Below are positions 28,186 through 37,305 of a DNA stretch of 49,665 nucleotides, in pieces (position 1 is the stretch's first letter; each line of letters starts with the position of its first letter). The position numbers and the translations under genes are program-made. Origin of the DNA: a bacterium. Its GTDB lineage: Bacteria; SZUA-79; Acidulodesulfobacterales; Acidulodesulfobacteraceae. The notes beneath the pieces were generated by a model, which had not been told where the DNA came from, ran no database searches, and was given only the letters and a program-made list of their open reading frames with translations. The stretch spans positions 1 to 49,665 of the forward strand of contig JAJYJN010000001.1 in NCBI GenBank assembly GCA_021789455.1, written 5' to 3'.

Positions 28186-29160
28186 ATGACGCAGCATAAT
28201 ATATTAAAAACGGCAGAAAATGTGTTAAGAATAGAAGCCGATTCGGTGTCTGCCCTTATAAACAGGCTTGACGATAATTTTGAAAAAATGGTGCATTGCC
28301 TTATAGGGATTAAAGGCAAAGTTATTTTAACCGGAATGGGGAAATCGGGTATTATAGCCAGAAAAATATCTTCTACCCTTGCAAGTACCGGTACTCCATC
28401 TTTTTTTATGCATCCGGCGGAAGCTTCACATGGAGATCTCGGAGTTATTTCTAAAAACGATGCGGTAATAGTTCTGTCTAACAGCGGAAATACCAAAGAA
28501 ATAGCTTCGATACTGCCGGCAATAAAGCTTATAGGCGCTAAAATTATTGGATTTTCAGGCAATAAACATTCGCGTTTATTTGAATTATCGGATTATTTTT
28601 TCGACGTATCCGTAGCCCAAGAAGCGTGTCCTTATAATATAGCTCCTACCGCGAGCACGACGGCTCAGCTTGCAATCGGCGACGCTCTTGCGGTTGCGCT
28701 TTTAAAGGAGCGGAATTTTTTAGAAGAAGATTTTGCAAAACTTCATCCGGGAGGTTCTATAGGCAAAAAATTTATAAAAGTGGCCGAGTTAATGCATAAT
28801 GGCGAAGAAATACCTTTGGTCCGGGATACGGTTTTATTAAAGGACGCTATTTTAGAAATGAATTCTAAAAGATTAGGGCTTACCGGAGTTATAGACGAGA
28901 ATAATATTCTATGCGGCATAATAGTCGACGGAGATTTGAGGAGGGCAATGCTTTCTCCGATTGATATAATAAACGAACCGGTAAAAAACATAATGACTAA
29001 AAATCCTAAAACTATACTGAAGAATGCTCTTGCCGTTAACGCTCTGCAAAAAATGGAGGAATCGAAAATTACTTCGCTTTTCGTAGTAGAATCGGAAGGC
29101 TATAAAAATCCTATCGGAGTTATTCATATTCACGATATAATAAAAGCAGGAATAATATGA
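28186..29160 (+). CDS. kdsD: Arabinose-5-phosphate isomerase
   Basis: Sugar isomerase (KpsF/GutQ family) interconverting ribulose 5-phosphate and arabinose 5-phosphate, the substrate of KdsA. An N-terminal SIS domain (about residues 35-180) carries GMGKSGIIARK and the SNSGNTKE phosphosugar loop. Two CBS domains follow from about residue 205 to the end. The 324 residues match KdsD. Its stop overlaps the kdsC start in an ATGA. Confidence 0.95.
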   Translation: MTQHNILKTAENVLRIEADSVSALINRLDDNFEKMVHCLIGIKGKVILTGMGKSGIIARKISSTLASTGTPSFFMHPAEASHGDLGVISKNDAVIVLSNSGNTKEIASILPAIKLIGAKIIGFSGNKHSRLFELSDYFFDVSVAQEACPYNIAPTASTTAQLAIGDALAVALLKERNFLEEDFAKLHPGGSIGKKFIKVAELMHNGEEIPLVRDTVLLKDAILEMNSKRLGLTGVIDENNILCGIIVDGDLRRAMLSPIDIINEPVKNIMTKNPKTILKNALAVNALQKMEESKITSLFVVESEGYKNPIGVIHIHDIIKAGII

Positions 29161-29672
29161 CTAAAAAATTAAATTTTTCCGATATAGAAATTTTAGTTTT
29201 CGACGTTGACGGAGTTTTGACGGACGGAAAAATATATTTATCCGAAAACGGGGTTGAAACAAAAACTTTTTTTGCCCATGACGGGGCAGGCATGAAATTA
29301 GCCAAAAAATCCGGATTAAAAGTCGGTATGATTTCCGCAAGAACAAGTCATGCAGCTTCTTTAAGAGCCAAGGAACTCGGAGTAGATTTTTATATAGAGG
29401 GATGCAAGGATAAATATAAAGCGCTGAAACCGTTATTAGAAGAGTTTAAAATAGACGTTAAAAATTTATTCTACATGGGGGACGATATTGTCGATATAGA
29501 ACTTTTAAAATTAGCCGCAATTTCTGCCACGGTTCCTAATGCGCCGGAATACATAAAGGATTGCGCCGACTTTGTAACCTCTAAAAACGGCGGGTGCGGT
29601 GCGGTGCGGGAGGTTTGCGATATAATTTTAAAAGAGAAAGGATTGCTTTTAAAATTTTTGAATTCGTTGTAA
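29157..29672 (+). CDS. kdsC: Kdo-8-phosphate phosphatase
   Basis: HAD-superfamily phosphatase releasing Kdo from Kdo 8-phosphate. The nucleophile and acid/base aspartates are D16 and D18 (FDVDGVLTDG). The conserved MGDDIVD loop (about residues 106-112) completes the site. The small, capless 171-residue form is typical of the tetrameric KdsC. It is coupled to kdsD by a 4-base overlap and is followed 9 bases later by lptC. Confidence 0.94.
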   Translation: MTKKLNFSDIEILVFDVDGVLTDGKIYLSENGVETKTFFAHDGAGMKLAKKSGLKVGMISARTSHAASLRAKELGVDFYIEGCKDKYKALKPLLEEFKIDVKNLFYMGDDIVDIELLKLAAISATVPNAPEYIKDCADFVTSKNGGCGAVREVCDIILKEKGLLLKFLNSL

Positions 29673-29681
29673 TTAAATTAT

Positions 29682-30269
29682 ATGTCCTTAGACCGGAAAA
29701 CTATAAGAATAATTGCGCTTATACTGTCTTTATGCTTTATAGCTATTCTGGCAGTTTTTCTTATACTGCATTATCTTCGCGGCAATACGGGACTTTTCAA
29801 TTTCAAGATATCAAAAGGTTACATAAGCCTTAAAAAAATAGATTATAAATTTTATAAAAAAGGAATTCTTGCTTATGAAATTTTCGCTAAAAGTTTAAAC
29901 TATAAGTCTAAAAAGAAAAATATAATAAAATTAAACGCCGTAAAGATTTATATTTACGGCAAAAATAGAAAACCGGCTTATATAATAATAGGGAAAACCG
30001 GAAAACTTAATACCGTTTCTAAAAACGTAATAATTTCAGGCGGCGTTTCGATAAATGGTTCAAACGGCATGCTGATTAAAACTGATATAATAGATTATTT
30101 TGCTAAAAAAGACGAAATAGCGGCTCCGGGCGGCATGAAAATTAAAAGCAAGAATTATTTTATTTCAGGAGAAGGATTTATCTATTACGTAAAAAAGAAA
30201 TTATTTGTTTTACGGAAAGACGTTCATTTTTTATCTAATAACGCTAATATGAGAAGGTCGTCTAAATGA
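29682..30269 (+). CDS. lptC: LPS export protein LptC
   Basis: Bitopic inner-membrane protein that receives LPS from LptB2FG and passes it to LptA. One N-terminal helix (about residues 8-28) precedes a periplasmic beta-jellyroll-type domain rich in Lys, Ile and Tyr. Sequence similarity in this family is low, so the call rests on topology, size (195 residues) and position between kdsC and lptA. The stop overlaps the lptA start by 4 bases. Confidence 0.82.
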   Translation: MSLDRKTIRIIALILSLCFIAILAVFLILHYLRGNTGLFNFKISKGYISLKKIDYKFYKKGILAYEIFAKSLNYKSKKKNIIKLNAVKIYIYGKNRKPAYIIIGKTGKLNTVSKNVIISGGVSINGSNGMLIKTDIIDYFAKKDEIAAPGGMKIKSKNYFISGEGFIYYVKKKLFVLRKDVHFLSNNANMRRSSK

Positions 30270-30817
30270 AAATCAAATTTTATTTTTTTATCGTTTTTAT
30301 TTTTTTGCCGATATTTTTACTGTTTCAAAATAATTTATCGCTCGGCGCTTCAACTCGCAATAATTTAAACAATGCGAATAAAACGCATAATAAAACCGAT
30401 ATAAAGTCCGATTCTTTAACGGTAAACAATAAAACGCATATTGCAGTATTTAAGGGGCACGTGGTGGCTCTTAAGGGCAAACTGAAGATACTGTCGTCTG
30501 TACTTAAAATTATATATACTAAAAAAAATAAAATTAAAATACTTATCGCTACGGGAAACGTGCATATTATAAAAGGCAAAGACAATATTACCGGAGGGAG
30601 GGCAGTTTATTACGATAAAAGGAAAATTGCGGTAATAACGGAAAATCCAGTGGCATACGAGGGGAAAAACAGAATAGCCGGAAAGAAAATAATAATTAAT
30701 TTTAAAACAGGTATTTCTACCGTTATCGGTGGACCAAAACGCGTTAATGCCGTAGTTTATTCAAAAAAGTCAATCAGCGTAAAAAAAAATAACGTAAAAA
30801 CAAAGAAACAAAGATGA
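30266..30817 (+). CDS. lptA: LPS transport periplasmic protein LptA (OstA-like)
   Basis: Periplasmic bridge protein carrying LPS to the outer membrane. A signal peptide (hydrophobic to about residue 22, cleaved near GAS) leads into an OstA/LptA beta-jellyroll with the typical patterns IKSDSLTVNNKTHIAVFKG and GNVHIIKGKDNITGGRAVYYD. The 183 residues fit the family. It overlaps lptC and lptB by 4 bases each, supporting stoichiometric translation. The C-terminus is strongly basic. Confidence 0.88.
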   Translation: MKIKFYFFIVFIFLPIFLLFQNNLSLGASTRNNLNNANKTHNKTDIKSDSLTVNNKTHIAVFKGHVVALKGKLKILSSVLKIIYTKKNKIKILIATGNVHIIKGKDNITGGRAVYYDKRKIAVITENPVAYEGKNRIAGKKIIINFKTGISTVIGGPKRVNAVVYSKKSISVKKNNVKTKKQR

Positions 30818-31536
30818 TAAAAGCCGTAAATTTAATTAAAAAATTTAAAAAAAGGACGGTAGTAAATGAAGTTTGTCTTGAAATTAGGCCTGGAGAGATA
30901 ACCGGTCTTTTAGGCCCCAACGGAGCCGGTAAGACGACTACTTTTAATATGATATCAGGCATGCTTAGGCCGGACGGCGGTTCCATATTTTTGGACGACG
31001 TCGACATTACTAAACTGCCTATGTATAAACGCGCAAGATTAGGCATAGGTTATTTGCCTCAAGAGACTTCGGTATTCAGGAAACTTACGGCGGAACAGAA
31101 TCTTACGGCTATTTTTGAACTTTTAAAAATATCCGAAAAAGAAAAAAATCAGAGGCTTAACGAATTGATAGAAAAATTCGGACTCGAGAAAGTAAGAAAA
31201 TCTTTTGTAATGAGCTTATCCGGAGGAGAAAGAAGAAGGGTAGAAGTAGCCAGATCGCTTATACTTTCTCCAAAGTTTATACTTTTAGACGAACCTTTTT
31301 CAGGCATAGATCCTATCGCCGTAGAGGATATGCAGGATATTCTTATCGGTTTAAAGAAAGATTCAATAGGTATTTTAATAACCGACCATAACGTAAGGGA
31401 AGCTTTAAGGATATGCAACAGCGCATATATAATAAATGACGGAAAAATAATAGAAAAAGGTTCCCCTTCCCACATTATTTCCAGCTCGATTGTTAAAAGA
31501 TTTTTCCTTGGAGAAAAGTTTAATCTGGGTATTTAG
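30814..31536 (+). CDS. lptB: LPS export ABC transporter ATP-binding protein
   Basis: Cytoplasmic ATPase of the LptB2FG LPS extractor. Walker A is GPNGAGKTT (residues 34-42), the ABC signature is LSGGERRR, and Walker B is FILLDEPFSGIDPIAVED, a stretch highly specific to LptB. The 240 residues are typical. It is translationally coupled to lptA. Its permease partners LptF and LptG are encoded 10 kb downstream, and rpoN follows, a widespread arrangement. Confidence 0.97.
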   Translation: MIKAVNLIKKFKKRTVVNEVCLEIRPGEITGLLGPNGAGKTTTFNMISGMLRPDGGSIFLDDVDITKLPMYKRARLGIGYLPQETSVFRKLTAEQNLTAIFELLKISEKEKNQRLNELIEKFGLEKVRKSFVMSLSGGERRRVEVARSLILSPKFILLDEPFSGIDPIAVEDMQDILIGLKKDSIGILITDHNVREALRICNSAYIINDGKIIEKGSPSHIISSSIVKRFFLGEKFNLGI

Positions 31537-31565
31537 ATTTAAATGTTATATAATTAATATATAAT

Positions 31566-31616
31566 CCTTAAATCACTATTAGAGACTATAAAATTGTCTA
31601 TAACGGTGATTTAAGG
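31566..31616 (+). repeat. Long hairpin between lptB and rpoN
   Basis: CCTTAAATCAC (31566-31576) and GTGATTTAAGG (31606-31616) are perfect 11-base arms. Inside them the pairing continues imperfectly, down to AGAC/GTCT around a nine-base loop. There is no T-run, so it is not a classical terminator. It may be a leader structure of rpoN, a small RNA or a mobile-element remnant. Confidence 0.65.
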
Positions 31617-31646
31617 AACTATATAACTTAATTGAAATATATAGTT
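31617..31646 (+). repeat. Second hairpin, directly abutting the first
   Basis: AACTATATA and TATATAGTT are 9-base perfect arms around a 12-base loop. The first base follows the last base of the preceding hairpin without a gap. The two together fill half of the 160-base lptB-rpoN gap. Confidence 0.55.
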
Positions 31647-31696
31647 CTGCATCGATTTAACGGCGATTATTAATTTGTTTTTTCAGGAGTTTTTTT

Positions 31697-33175
31697 ATGA
31701 GCGGTATGGAACTGAGGCAAAATCTTAAACTGTCCCAACAGTTGGTGATGACCCCGCAGCTGCAGCTTGCGATCAAGATGCTTGCTCTTAACAATATCGA
31801 ACTTTCAGATATGGTTAAACAAGAAATATTGGAAAACCCTATTCTTGATGCCGAATCTGCCGGCGTGAAAAGTGAAGACGAAGCCGAAAATTATAAACCT
31901 GAAGATGCGCTTCCGTCTAATATTCCGGTTGAAGCCGATTCCGAATCGGAACAAGGTTTTAATGAAATTGCTCAGTACTTGGTGAACTATAACGAACAGC
32001 TTGTAGATTTATCTAAAAACGACGGTATTTTAGGCGCAGGAGACAATAATTATTTAGAATATAAATTAGAGAGCAGTTTTTATAGAGGTGAAACGCTTTA
32101 CGAACATGTAATGGAGCAAGTCAGAACCGGTAATTTTTCGGACGATGAAATTATGCTTGCCGAATACATTGCCGGCAATTTAGACTCTAAAGGATTTCTT
32201 GCGGTTTCAATAAAAGACCTTGAATATTTTGTAAAAAAAAATATTTCACACGATATAAACGCTACTTTTGTACCGAATACGCTTTATAAAATTAATATAT
32301 TAGAACCTGTAGGATTAGCCGCCGATAACGTAATATCAAGTCTGGCTATTCAAGCGGATTTTTATTTCAAGGGCGATGCTCTGCTAAAAGAATTAATAAA
32401 TAAGTACTTAAAAGAAGTAGCCGCTAAAAATTATCAAAAAATATGCAAAGAAACAAAAACAAGTTTAGAAAAAGTTTTGCTTTCTATAGAAAATTTAAAA
32501 AAATTAAATCCGAACCCGGCGGCTAATTTCAGCAAAGAAGCGCCTCGTTACATTGTTCCGGATCTTTTCCTAAAAAAAGAGAATGATCGTTACGTGGTAT
32601 ATATGCAGGACGATTCTATTCCGGAGATAAAAATCAATTCTTATTATAAAAAGGTTATCAGCGGTGAAATAGCGGTATCGCCCGATATTAAAAATTATGC
32701 CGAAGAAAGATTTAAATCGGCTATGTGGTTAATGAAAAGCATTAATACGAGAAAAGAAACTATTTTAAATATTGCACAGAAAATAGTCGATAAACAGTAC
32801 GATTATTTCGATAAATGCGGCGGCAACCTGAAACCTTTGATTCTAAAAGATATATCCGAAGAGCTTAATATTCATGAATCTACCGTTTCCAGAGCTACCG
32901 CGAATAAATATTTAAGCACCCACATGGGAGTATTCGAGCTTAAAAATTTTTTTACCGGAGCTTCATACGGCGAATCTTCATCCGGTAACGTTATGGCGAG
33001 AATCAAATCTATTATAGATTCAGAACATTTTATCGGCAAAGTTTATAAAGATGCGGAAATCGTTGATATTTTAAAGAAACAGGGTATTAATATAGCAAGA
33101 AGGACGATTGCAAAATATAGGGATATTATGAATATACCGCCTTCAAGTATAAGGCATAAAAATATTTTATTATAA
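31697..33175 (+). CDS. rpoN: RNA polymerase sigma-54 factor
   Basis: Alternative sigma factor recognising GG/GC (-24/-12) promoters and needing AAA+ activators. Region I is the glutamine/leucine-rich start (QNLKLSQQLVMTPQLQLAI). The core-binding domain lies in the middle. The RpoN box ARRTIAKYR is at about residues 470-478, near the C-terminus. The 492 residues are normal. GGAG precedes the ATG by about 8 bases. A sigma-54 activator gene and a matching promoter are found near 47 kb. Confidence 0.97.
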   Translation: MSGMELRQNLKLSQQLVMTPQLQLAIKMLALNNIELSDMVKQEILENPILDAESAGVKSEDEAENYKPEDALPSNIPVEADSESEQGFNEIAQYLVNYNEQLVDLSKNDGILGAGDNNYLEYKLESSFYRGETLYEHVMEQVRTGNFSDDEIMLAEYIAGNLDSKGFLAVSIKDLEYFVKKNISHDINATFVPNTLYKINILEPVGLAADNVISSLAIQADFYFKGDALLKELINKYLKEVAAKNYQKICKETKTSLEKVLLSIENLKKLNPNPAANFSKEAPRYIVPDLFLKKENDRYVVYMQDDSIPEIKINSYYKKVISGEIAVSPDIKNYAEERFKSAMWLMKSINTRKETILNIAQKIVDKQYDYFDKCGGNLKPLILKDISEELNIHESTVSRATANKYLSTHMGVFELKNFFTGASYGESSSGNVMARIKSIIDSEHFIGKVYKDAEIVDILKKQGINIARRTIAKYRDIMNIPPSSIRHKNILL

Positions 33176-33208
33176 ACAATACACATTAACAAAAAGGAGA
33201 CCAAAAAG

Positions 33209-33739
33209 ATGAACATTGCAGTTACGTTTAAGCATATCGATTCCAGCGATGCTATAAGGCAGTATGCCGAATCAAAATTCCAAAAATTAGAAAAGTATTT
33301 AAACAATATTATGGATGTGCATATTACTCTTAGTATCGAACGTGTCGACCATAAAGAATCCGGCGTTGCGCAGATTAAATTAACGGCAAAAAACCTTACC
33401 GTAAATGCGGAAGAAAAATCGGCAGACATATACAGCGCCATAGACCTTTTGCTGGAAAAAGTCGAGTCGCAGATTAAAAAGCATAAGGAGAAGATGAGAA
33501 GAAAAGAGCACGTAGAAGAAGGAGCGGACTTATTTTCCGAAACAGACGACGATTCGTCTTTAGATATTGCAATAAAAGACGATTATGAAAGACAGCCGTT
33601 AAGCGTTAAAGAAGCCTTGCATAAATTAGAAAAAAGAAACAAAGATTTTATAATTTTCAAAGATAAAGAATCATCCAAAGTATCTTTCATTTATCGCGGC
33701 GATGACGGCGAAATTTCTATGATAACCCCTGAATTTTAA
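33209..33739 (+). CDS. hpf: Ribosome hibernation promoting factor, long form
   Basis: Binds idle 70S ribosomes and, in its long form, dimerises them to 100S in stationary phase. The N-terminal ribosome-binding domain covers residues 1-100. An acidic linker (about 108-125) leads to the C-terminal dimerisation domain (about 130-176, KEALHKLEKRNKDFIIFKDK…VSFIYRGDDG). The 176 residues separate it from the short HPF of E. coli (95). It has a strong AAAGGAG site and follows rpoN by 33 bases, the classic rpoN–hpf pair. Confidence 0.94.
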   Translation: MNIAVTFKHIDSSDAIRQYAESKFQKLEKYLNNIMDVHITLSIERVDHKESGVAQIKLTAKNLTVNAEEKSADIYSAIDLLLEKVESQIKKHKEKMRRKEHVEEGADLFSETDDDSSLDIAIKDDYERQPLSVKEALHKLEKRNKDFIIFKDKESSKVSFIYRGDDGEISMITPEF

Positions 33740-33810
33740 TCAATAAAGCGATTTACATATGCAACGGTAACGGAAATTAAATTTAAACGTATAAATTAAA
33801 TATAATTGAC

Positions 33811-34704
33811 GTGTCTATTTATCAATCAAAATCCGAAAATACCGAAAAACCAAATATACTGATAATAAGCGGTATTTCCGGTTCGGGAAAGTCTTCGGCG
33901 TTAAAAATTCTTGAAGATAGAGGTTTTTTTTGCGTAGATAATATGCCGATGATTTTGCTGCCGAAATTTTTTGAATTAGGGTTGGCCGCCCGCCTTAAAA
34001 ACATACTTTTTGTTATAGATATCAGGGAAAAAAGTTTTTTAAAAGAGTTTGAAGACTATATCAAATTTTTAAAAAAGCGGGCATGTTTTTTTAAATTTAT
34101 TTTTTTAGACGCAAGAGACGACGTAGTAATAAGGAGATATTCCGAAACAAGAAGAAAACATCCTCTCTCGGAAGGCGATATAACTACGGCGGTCAAAAAA
34201 GAACGCAAACTTCTTAATAATGCAAAGGGCAATGCAGATGCGGTAATAGACACATCCGATATTAAAATACACGATTTAGAGGGCATCTTATCTGCCCATC
34301 TGGACGGTCTTTTATCTTCAGCTCAATTTTCGGTTAAAATAATCTCCTTCGGTTTTAAATACGGCATTCCGCTTTCCGCCGATACGCTTTTTGACGCGCG
34401 GTTTCTTCCTAACCCTTATTTTATGCCGCAACTTAAAAATCTTACCGGTTTCGATTCGGAAATAGCCGAATATATGCTGTCGTTTAAAGAGAGCGATGAA
34501 TTTATAACCCGCATATCGGATTTTTTAACTTTTACGCTTCCTCTTTATAAAAAAGAAAATAAATCTTATTTTACCGCAGCTATTGGATGTACCGGCGGCG
34601 TTCACAGGTCGGTGTTTATAGTCGAAGAATTAAAAAAAAGGCTTGCAGGCATTAATGAAGATTACGGAATTACTTTTTATCATAGAGACGTTCAAAGGAA
34701 ATAA
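33811..34704 (+). CDS. rapZ: RNase adapter / nucleotide-binding protein RapZ (GTG start)
   Basis: P-loop protein of the RapZ (YvcJ) family. In E. coli it binds GlmZ RNA and GlcN6P to tune glmS; in other phyla the role is unclear. Walker A is GISGSGKSS (residues 21-29), followed by the conserved GFFCVDNMP. The C-terminal sugar/RNA-binding domain has FGFKYG and GCTGGVHRSV. The 297 residues are typical. GTG at 33811 is the best start found, though its ribosome site is poor. The ptsN gene, normally between hpf and rapZ in E. coli, is absent here. Confidence 0.93.
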   Translation: MSIYQSKSENTEKPNILIISGISGSGKSSALKILEDRGFFCVDNMPMILLPKFFELGLAARLKNILFVIDIREKSFLKEFEDYIKFLKKRACFFKFIFLDARDDVVIRRYSETRRKHPLSEGDITTAVKKERKLLNNAKGNADAVIDTSDIKIHDLEGILSAHLDGLLSSAQFSVKIISFGFKYGIPLSADTLFDARFLPNPYFMPQLKNLTGFDSEIAEYMLSFKESDEFITRISDFLTFTLPLYKKENKSYFTAAIGCTGGVHRSVFIVEELKKRLAGINEDYGITFYHRDVQRK

Positions 34705-34728
34705 ATCGAAAAAAAACCGCAAAATTTA

Positions 34729-34757
34729 TTGATTTTATGATATATTTATTATATGAT
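34729..34757 (+). promoter_or_regulatory. Sigma-70-type promoter for metK
   Basis: TTGATT (34729-34734) and TATGAT (34752-34757) are spaced by 17 bases. The predicted start near 34764 leaves a leader of about 70 bases. No SAM riboswitch fold is recognisable in that leader. Confidence 0.5.
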
Positions 34758-34768
34758 ATTATCATATA
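34750..34768. promoter_or_regulatory. Operator-like palindrome over the metK -10
   Basis: TATATGATA-T-TATCATATA is a perfect 9-base inverted repeat around one base. It covers the predicted -10 and start site of metK, which is where a repressor would block transcription. AT-richness makes a chance palindrome possible. Confidence 0.4.
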
Positions 34769-34834
34769 GTTATATAATATATAGGTGAATTTTTTTAGTA
34801 TATTTTTTAAACATTAAATTAAAGGTGGTTTATT

Positions 34835-36028
34835 ATGAAAAATAAAAAATCAAGTTTTATTTTTACTTCGGAATCCGTAACGGAAGGTCATCCCGATAAA
34901 ATTTGCGATAAAATATCAGACTCTATTTTAGATGCCTTTATAGGGCAGGACAAACATTCTAAAGTTGCTTTAGAAACAATGGTAACCACCGGTCTTGTGG
35001 CTATTGCCGGCGAAGTTACGTCAAACGGAACGGTAAATTATCAGGATATAATAAGAAAAGTTATAAAAGAAATAGGGTACGACGATTCATCCATAGGTTT
35101 CGATTATAAAAGCTGTGGAATAATAGCCGCAGTAGGAAAGCAGTCTTCGGACATCAGAATGGGCGTGGTGCGTGAAAAAGACGAAGATCAGGGTGCCGGC
35201 GATCAGGGTTTGATGTTCGGATACGCAACTTCCGAGACGGAAGATTTTATGCCTGCGCCTATTTATTATGCACATAAATTAACCAAAAGACTTGCCGAAG
35301 TTAGAAAATCCGGAGTTCTCGATTTCATAAGGCCGGACGGCAAATCGCAGGTTTCCGTCAGATACGTTAACGGAGAGCCTGAAAAAATCACCTCGATAGT
35401 TCTTTCTACTCAGCATACAGAATCCGTATCTCAAGAAAAACTTAAAGATGCCGTTATCGCAGAGGTTATAGATAAAACGATACCTGCCGACCTTATGGAT
35501 AAAGATACGAAGTTTTTTATTAATCCTACAGGTCGTTTCGTAATAGGCGGGCCAAACGGAGATACAGGTTTAACCGGAAGAAAGATAATAGTCGATACGT
35601 ACGGAGGGATGGGTAGACACGGCGGAGGCGCTTTTTCAGGAAAAGACCCTTCTAAAGTCGACAGAAGCGGTTCGTACATGGCAAGATATATAGCCAAAAA
35701 TATAGTCGGAAGCGGTATAGCAAAAAAATGCGAAGTTCAAATAGCTTATGCTATAGGAATCGCCGAGCCGGTTTCGGTTATGGCAAATACTTTCGGAACG
35801 GGAATCTATCCCGATGAAGCGATTTCCGATGCCGTATTGGAAGTTTTCAGCTTAAAACCATATAATATAGTTAAAACATTAGATCTTTTAAGGCCTATTT
35901 ACTCTAAAACATCTAATTATGGTCATTTTGGCAGATTCGACGAAGATTTCGTCTGGGAAAAACTTCTTAAAATTGAGGAAATCAAAGAAGTATCGGCTAA
36001 TTTAAGCAAAGTCAAAGAGCATGTATAA
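34835..36028 (+). CDS. metK: S-adenosylmethionine synthetase
   Basis: Makes S-adenosylmethionine from methionine and [22 protein letters not shown] (about residues 10-28), the GAGDQG methionine loop (about 127-132) and the P-loop-like [16 protein letters not shown] are all intact. The 397 residues are typical. A strong AAAGGTGG site precedes the ATG. It is followed 25 bases later by ahcY, joining synthesis of the methyl donor with removal of its product. Confidence 0.97.
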   Translation: MKNKKSSFIFTSESVTEGHPDKICDKISDSILDAFIGQDKHSKVALETMVTTGLVAIAGEVTSNGTVNYQDIIRKVIKEIGYDDSSIGFDYKSCGIIAAVGKQSSDIRMGVVREKDEDQGAGDQGLMFGYATSETEDFMPAPIYYAHKLTKRLAEVRKSGVLDFIRPDGKSQVSVRYVNGEPEKITSIVLSTQHTESVSQEKLKDAVIAEVIDKTIPADLMDKDTKFFINPTGRFVIGGPNGDTGLTGRKIIVDTYGGMGRHGGGAFSGKDPSKVDRSGSYMARYIAKNIVGSGIAKKCEVQIAYAIGIAEPVSVMANTFGTGIYPDEAISDAVLEVFSLKPYNIVKTLDLLRPIYSKTSNYGHFGRFDEDFVWEKLLKIEEIKEVSANLSKVKEHV

Positions 36029-36053
36029 AATTTAATATAATAATGGAGGCTGG

Positions 36054-37304
36054 ATGTCGGATATAAAAGATATTAAACTTGCAAAAGAAGGTAAAGAGAG
36101 AATTTTATGGGCAGAACAGGATATGCCCGTTCTAGGTTTAATAAAAGAACAGTTTGTTGACAATAAACCTTTTAAGGGTTTAAAAATGGGGCTCTGTCTG
36201 CATGTAACGGCGGAAACCGCAAATCTTGCCAGAACTTTGAAAGAAGGCGGCGCCGAAATATATCTTTGCGCATCAAACCCTCTTTCGACGCAGGACGATG
36301 TAGCCGCTTCTCTTACAAAAGATTTCGGAATAGACGTTTATGCTATAAAAGGGGAAGATTCCGACACTTATTACAGTCATATAGAAAGCGTTCTTAGCAA
36401 AGAACCTAACGTAACGTTAGACGACGGAGCAGACTTAATATCTGTAATACATAAAAAGCATAAAAAACTTATAAAAAACATAAAAGCCTCTATGGAAGAA
36501 ACTACTACAGGCGTAATCAGACTGCGTTCTATGCAGGAAGCAGGAGAGCTTAAAATACCGGTTATTGCCGTAAACGATGCGGATGCAAAACATCTTTTCG
36601 ACAACAGATACGGCACCGGACAGTCGACCATAGACGGAATAATCAGGGCGACGGATAAACTGCTTGCGGGTAAAAACTTTGTAGTTTTGGGTTATGGCTG
36701 GTGCGGCAAGGGGCTTGCGCTTAGAGCCAGAGGAATAGGTTCTAACGTAATAGTAACGGAAGTAGATCCGGTTAAAGCGCTTGAAGCCGTAATGGACGGT
36801 TTTAGAGTAATGAAAGGAACCGAAGCGGCAAAAGTGGGCGATATATTTTGCACCGTTACCGGCGATATAAACGTTATAGACGTCGAGCATTTTCAAAACA
36901 TGAAAGACGGCGCTATAGTATGCAACTCAGGTCATTTCGACGTAGAAATAAATATTAAGGGATTAAAGAAAATAGCCAAATCGGTAAAAACGGCAAAAGA
37001 TTTTGTCGAAGAATATACGCTGAAAAACGGCAAAAGAATATATTTACTTGCTGAAGGAAGGCTCATTAATCTTGCAAGCGCACATGGACATCCGGCAAGC
37101 GTTATGGATATGAGTTTTTCAGTGCAGGCTCTCTCCGCGGAATTTGCGGTTCTTGGAAAAACAATGCTTCCTGGCGTTTACGATGTTCCTAAGGAAATCG
37201 ACGAAAGAATAGCCTCTTTAAAACTTAAGTCTATGGATATAGAGATTGATAAACTGACGAAAGAGCAGATAAAATATCTTAAATCATGGCAGGAAGGAAC
37301 ATAA
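36054..37304 (+). CDS. ahcY: Adenosylhomocysteinase
   Basis: Reversibly hydrolyses S-adenosylhomocysteine to adenosine and homocysteine, relieving inhibition of methyltransferases. The N-terminus shows [20 protein letters not shown] lies near residue 122, and the NAD-binding motif is GYGWCGKG (about 217-224). [10 protein letters not shown] near the C-terminus closes the active site. The 416 residues match the shorter bacterial form. GGAGG precedes the ATG. It converges on coaX with a single base between the two stop codons, so no terminator separates them. Confidence 0.96.
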   Translation: MSDIKDIKLAKEGKERILWAEQDMPVLGLIKEQFVDNKPFKGLKMGLCLHVTAETANLARTLKEGGAEIYLCASNPLSTQDDVAASLTKDFGIDVYAIKGEDSDTYYSHIESVLSKEPNVTLDDGADLISVIHKKHKKLIKNIKASMEETTTGVIRLRSMQEAGELKIPVIAVNDADAKHLFDNRYGTGQSTIDGIIRATDKLLAGKNFVVLGYGWCGKGLALRARGIGSNVIVTEVDPVKALEAVMDGFRVMKGTEAAKVGDIFCTVTGDINVIDVEHFQNMKDGAIVCNSGHFDVEINIKGLKKIAKSVKTAKDFVEEYTLKNGKRIYLLAEGRLINLASAHGHPASVMDMSFSVQALSAEFAVLGKTMLPGVYDVPKEIDERIASLKLKSMDIEIDKLTKEQIKYLKSWQEGT

Positions 37305-37305
37305 G

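Noticed and set aside
28140..28562. 140-residue minus-strand frame opposite kdsD
   Set aside because: It lies wholly against the conserved kdsA end and kdsD, with a composition expected from antisense of a real gene.
34764..34834. SAM riboswitch in the metK leader
   Set aside because: The leader is short and almost all A/T, with no multi-stem structure or conserved riboswitch core visible.
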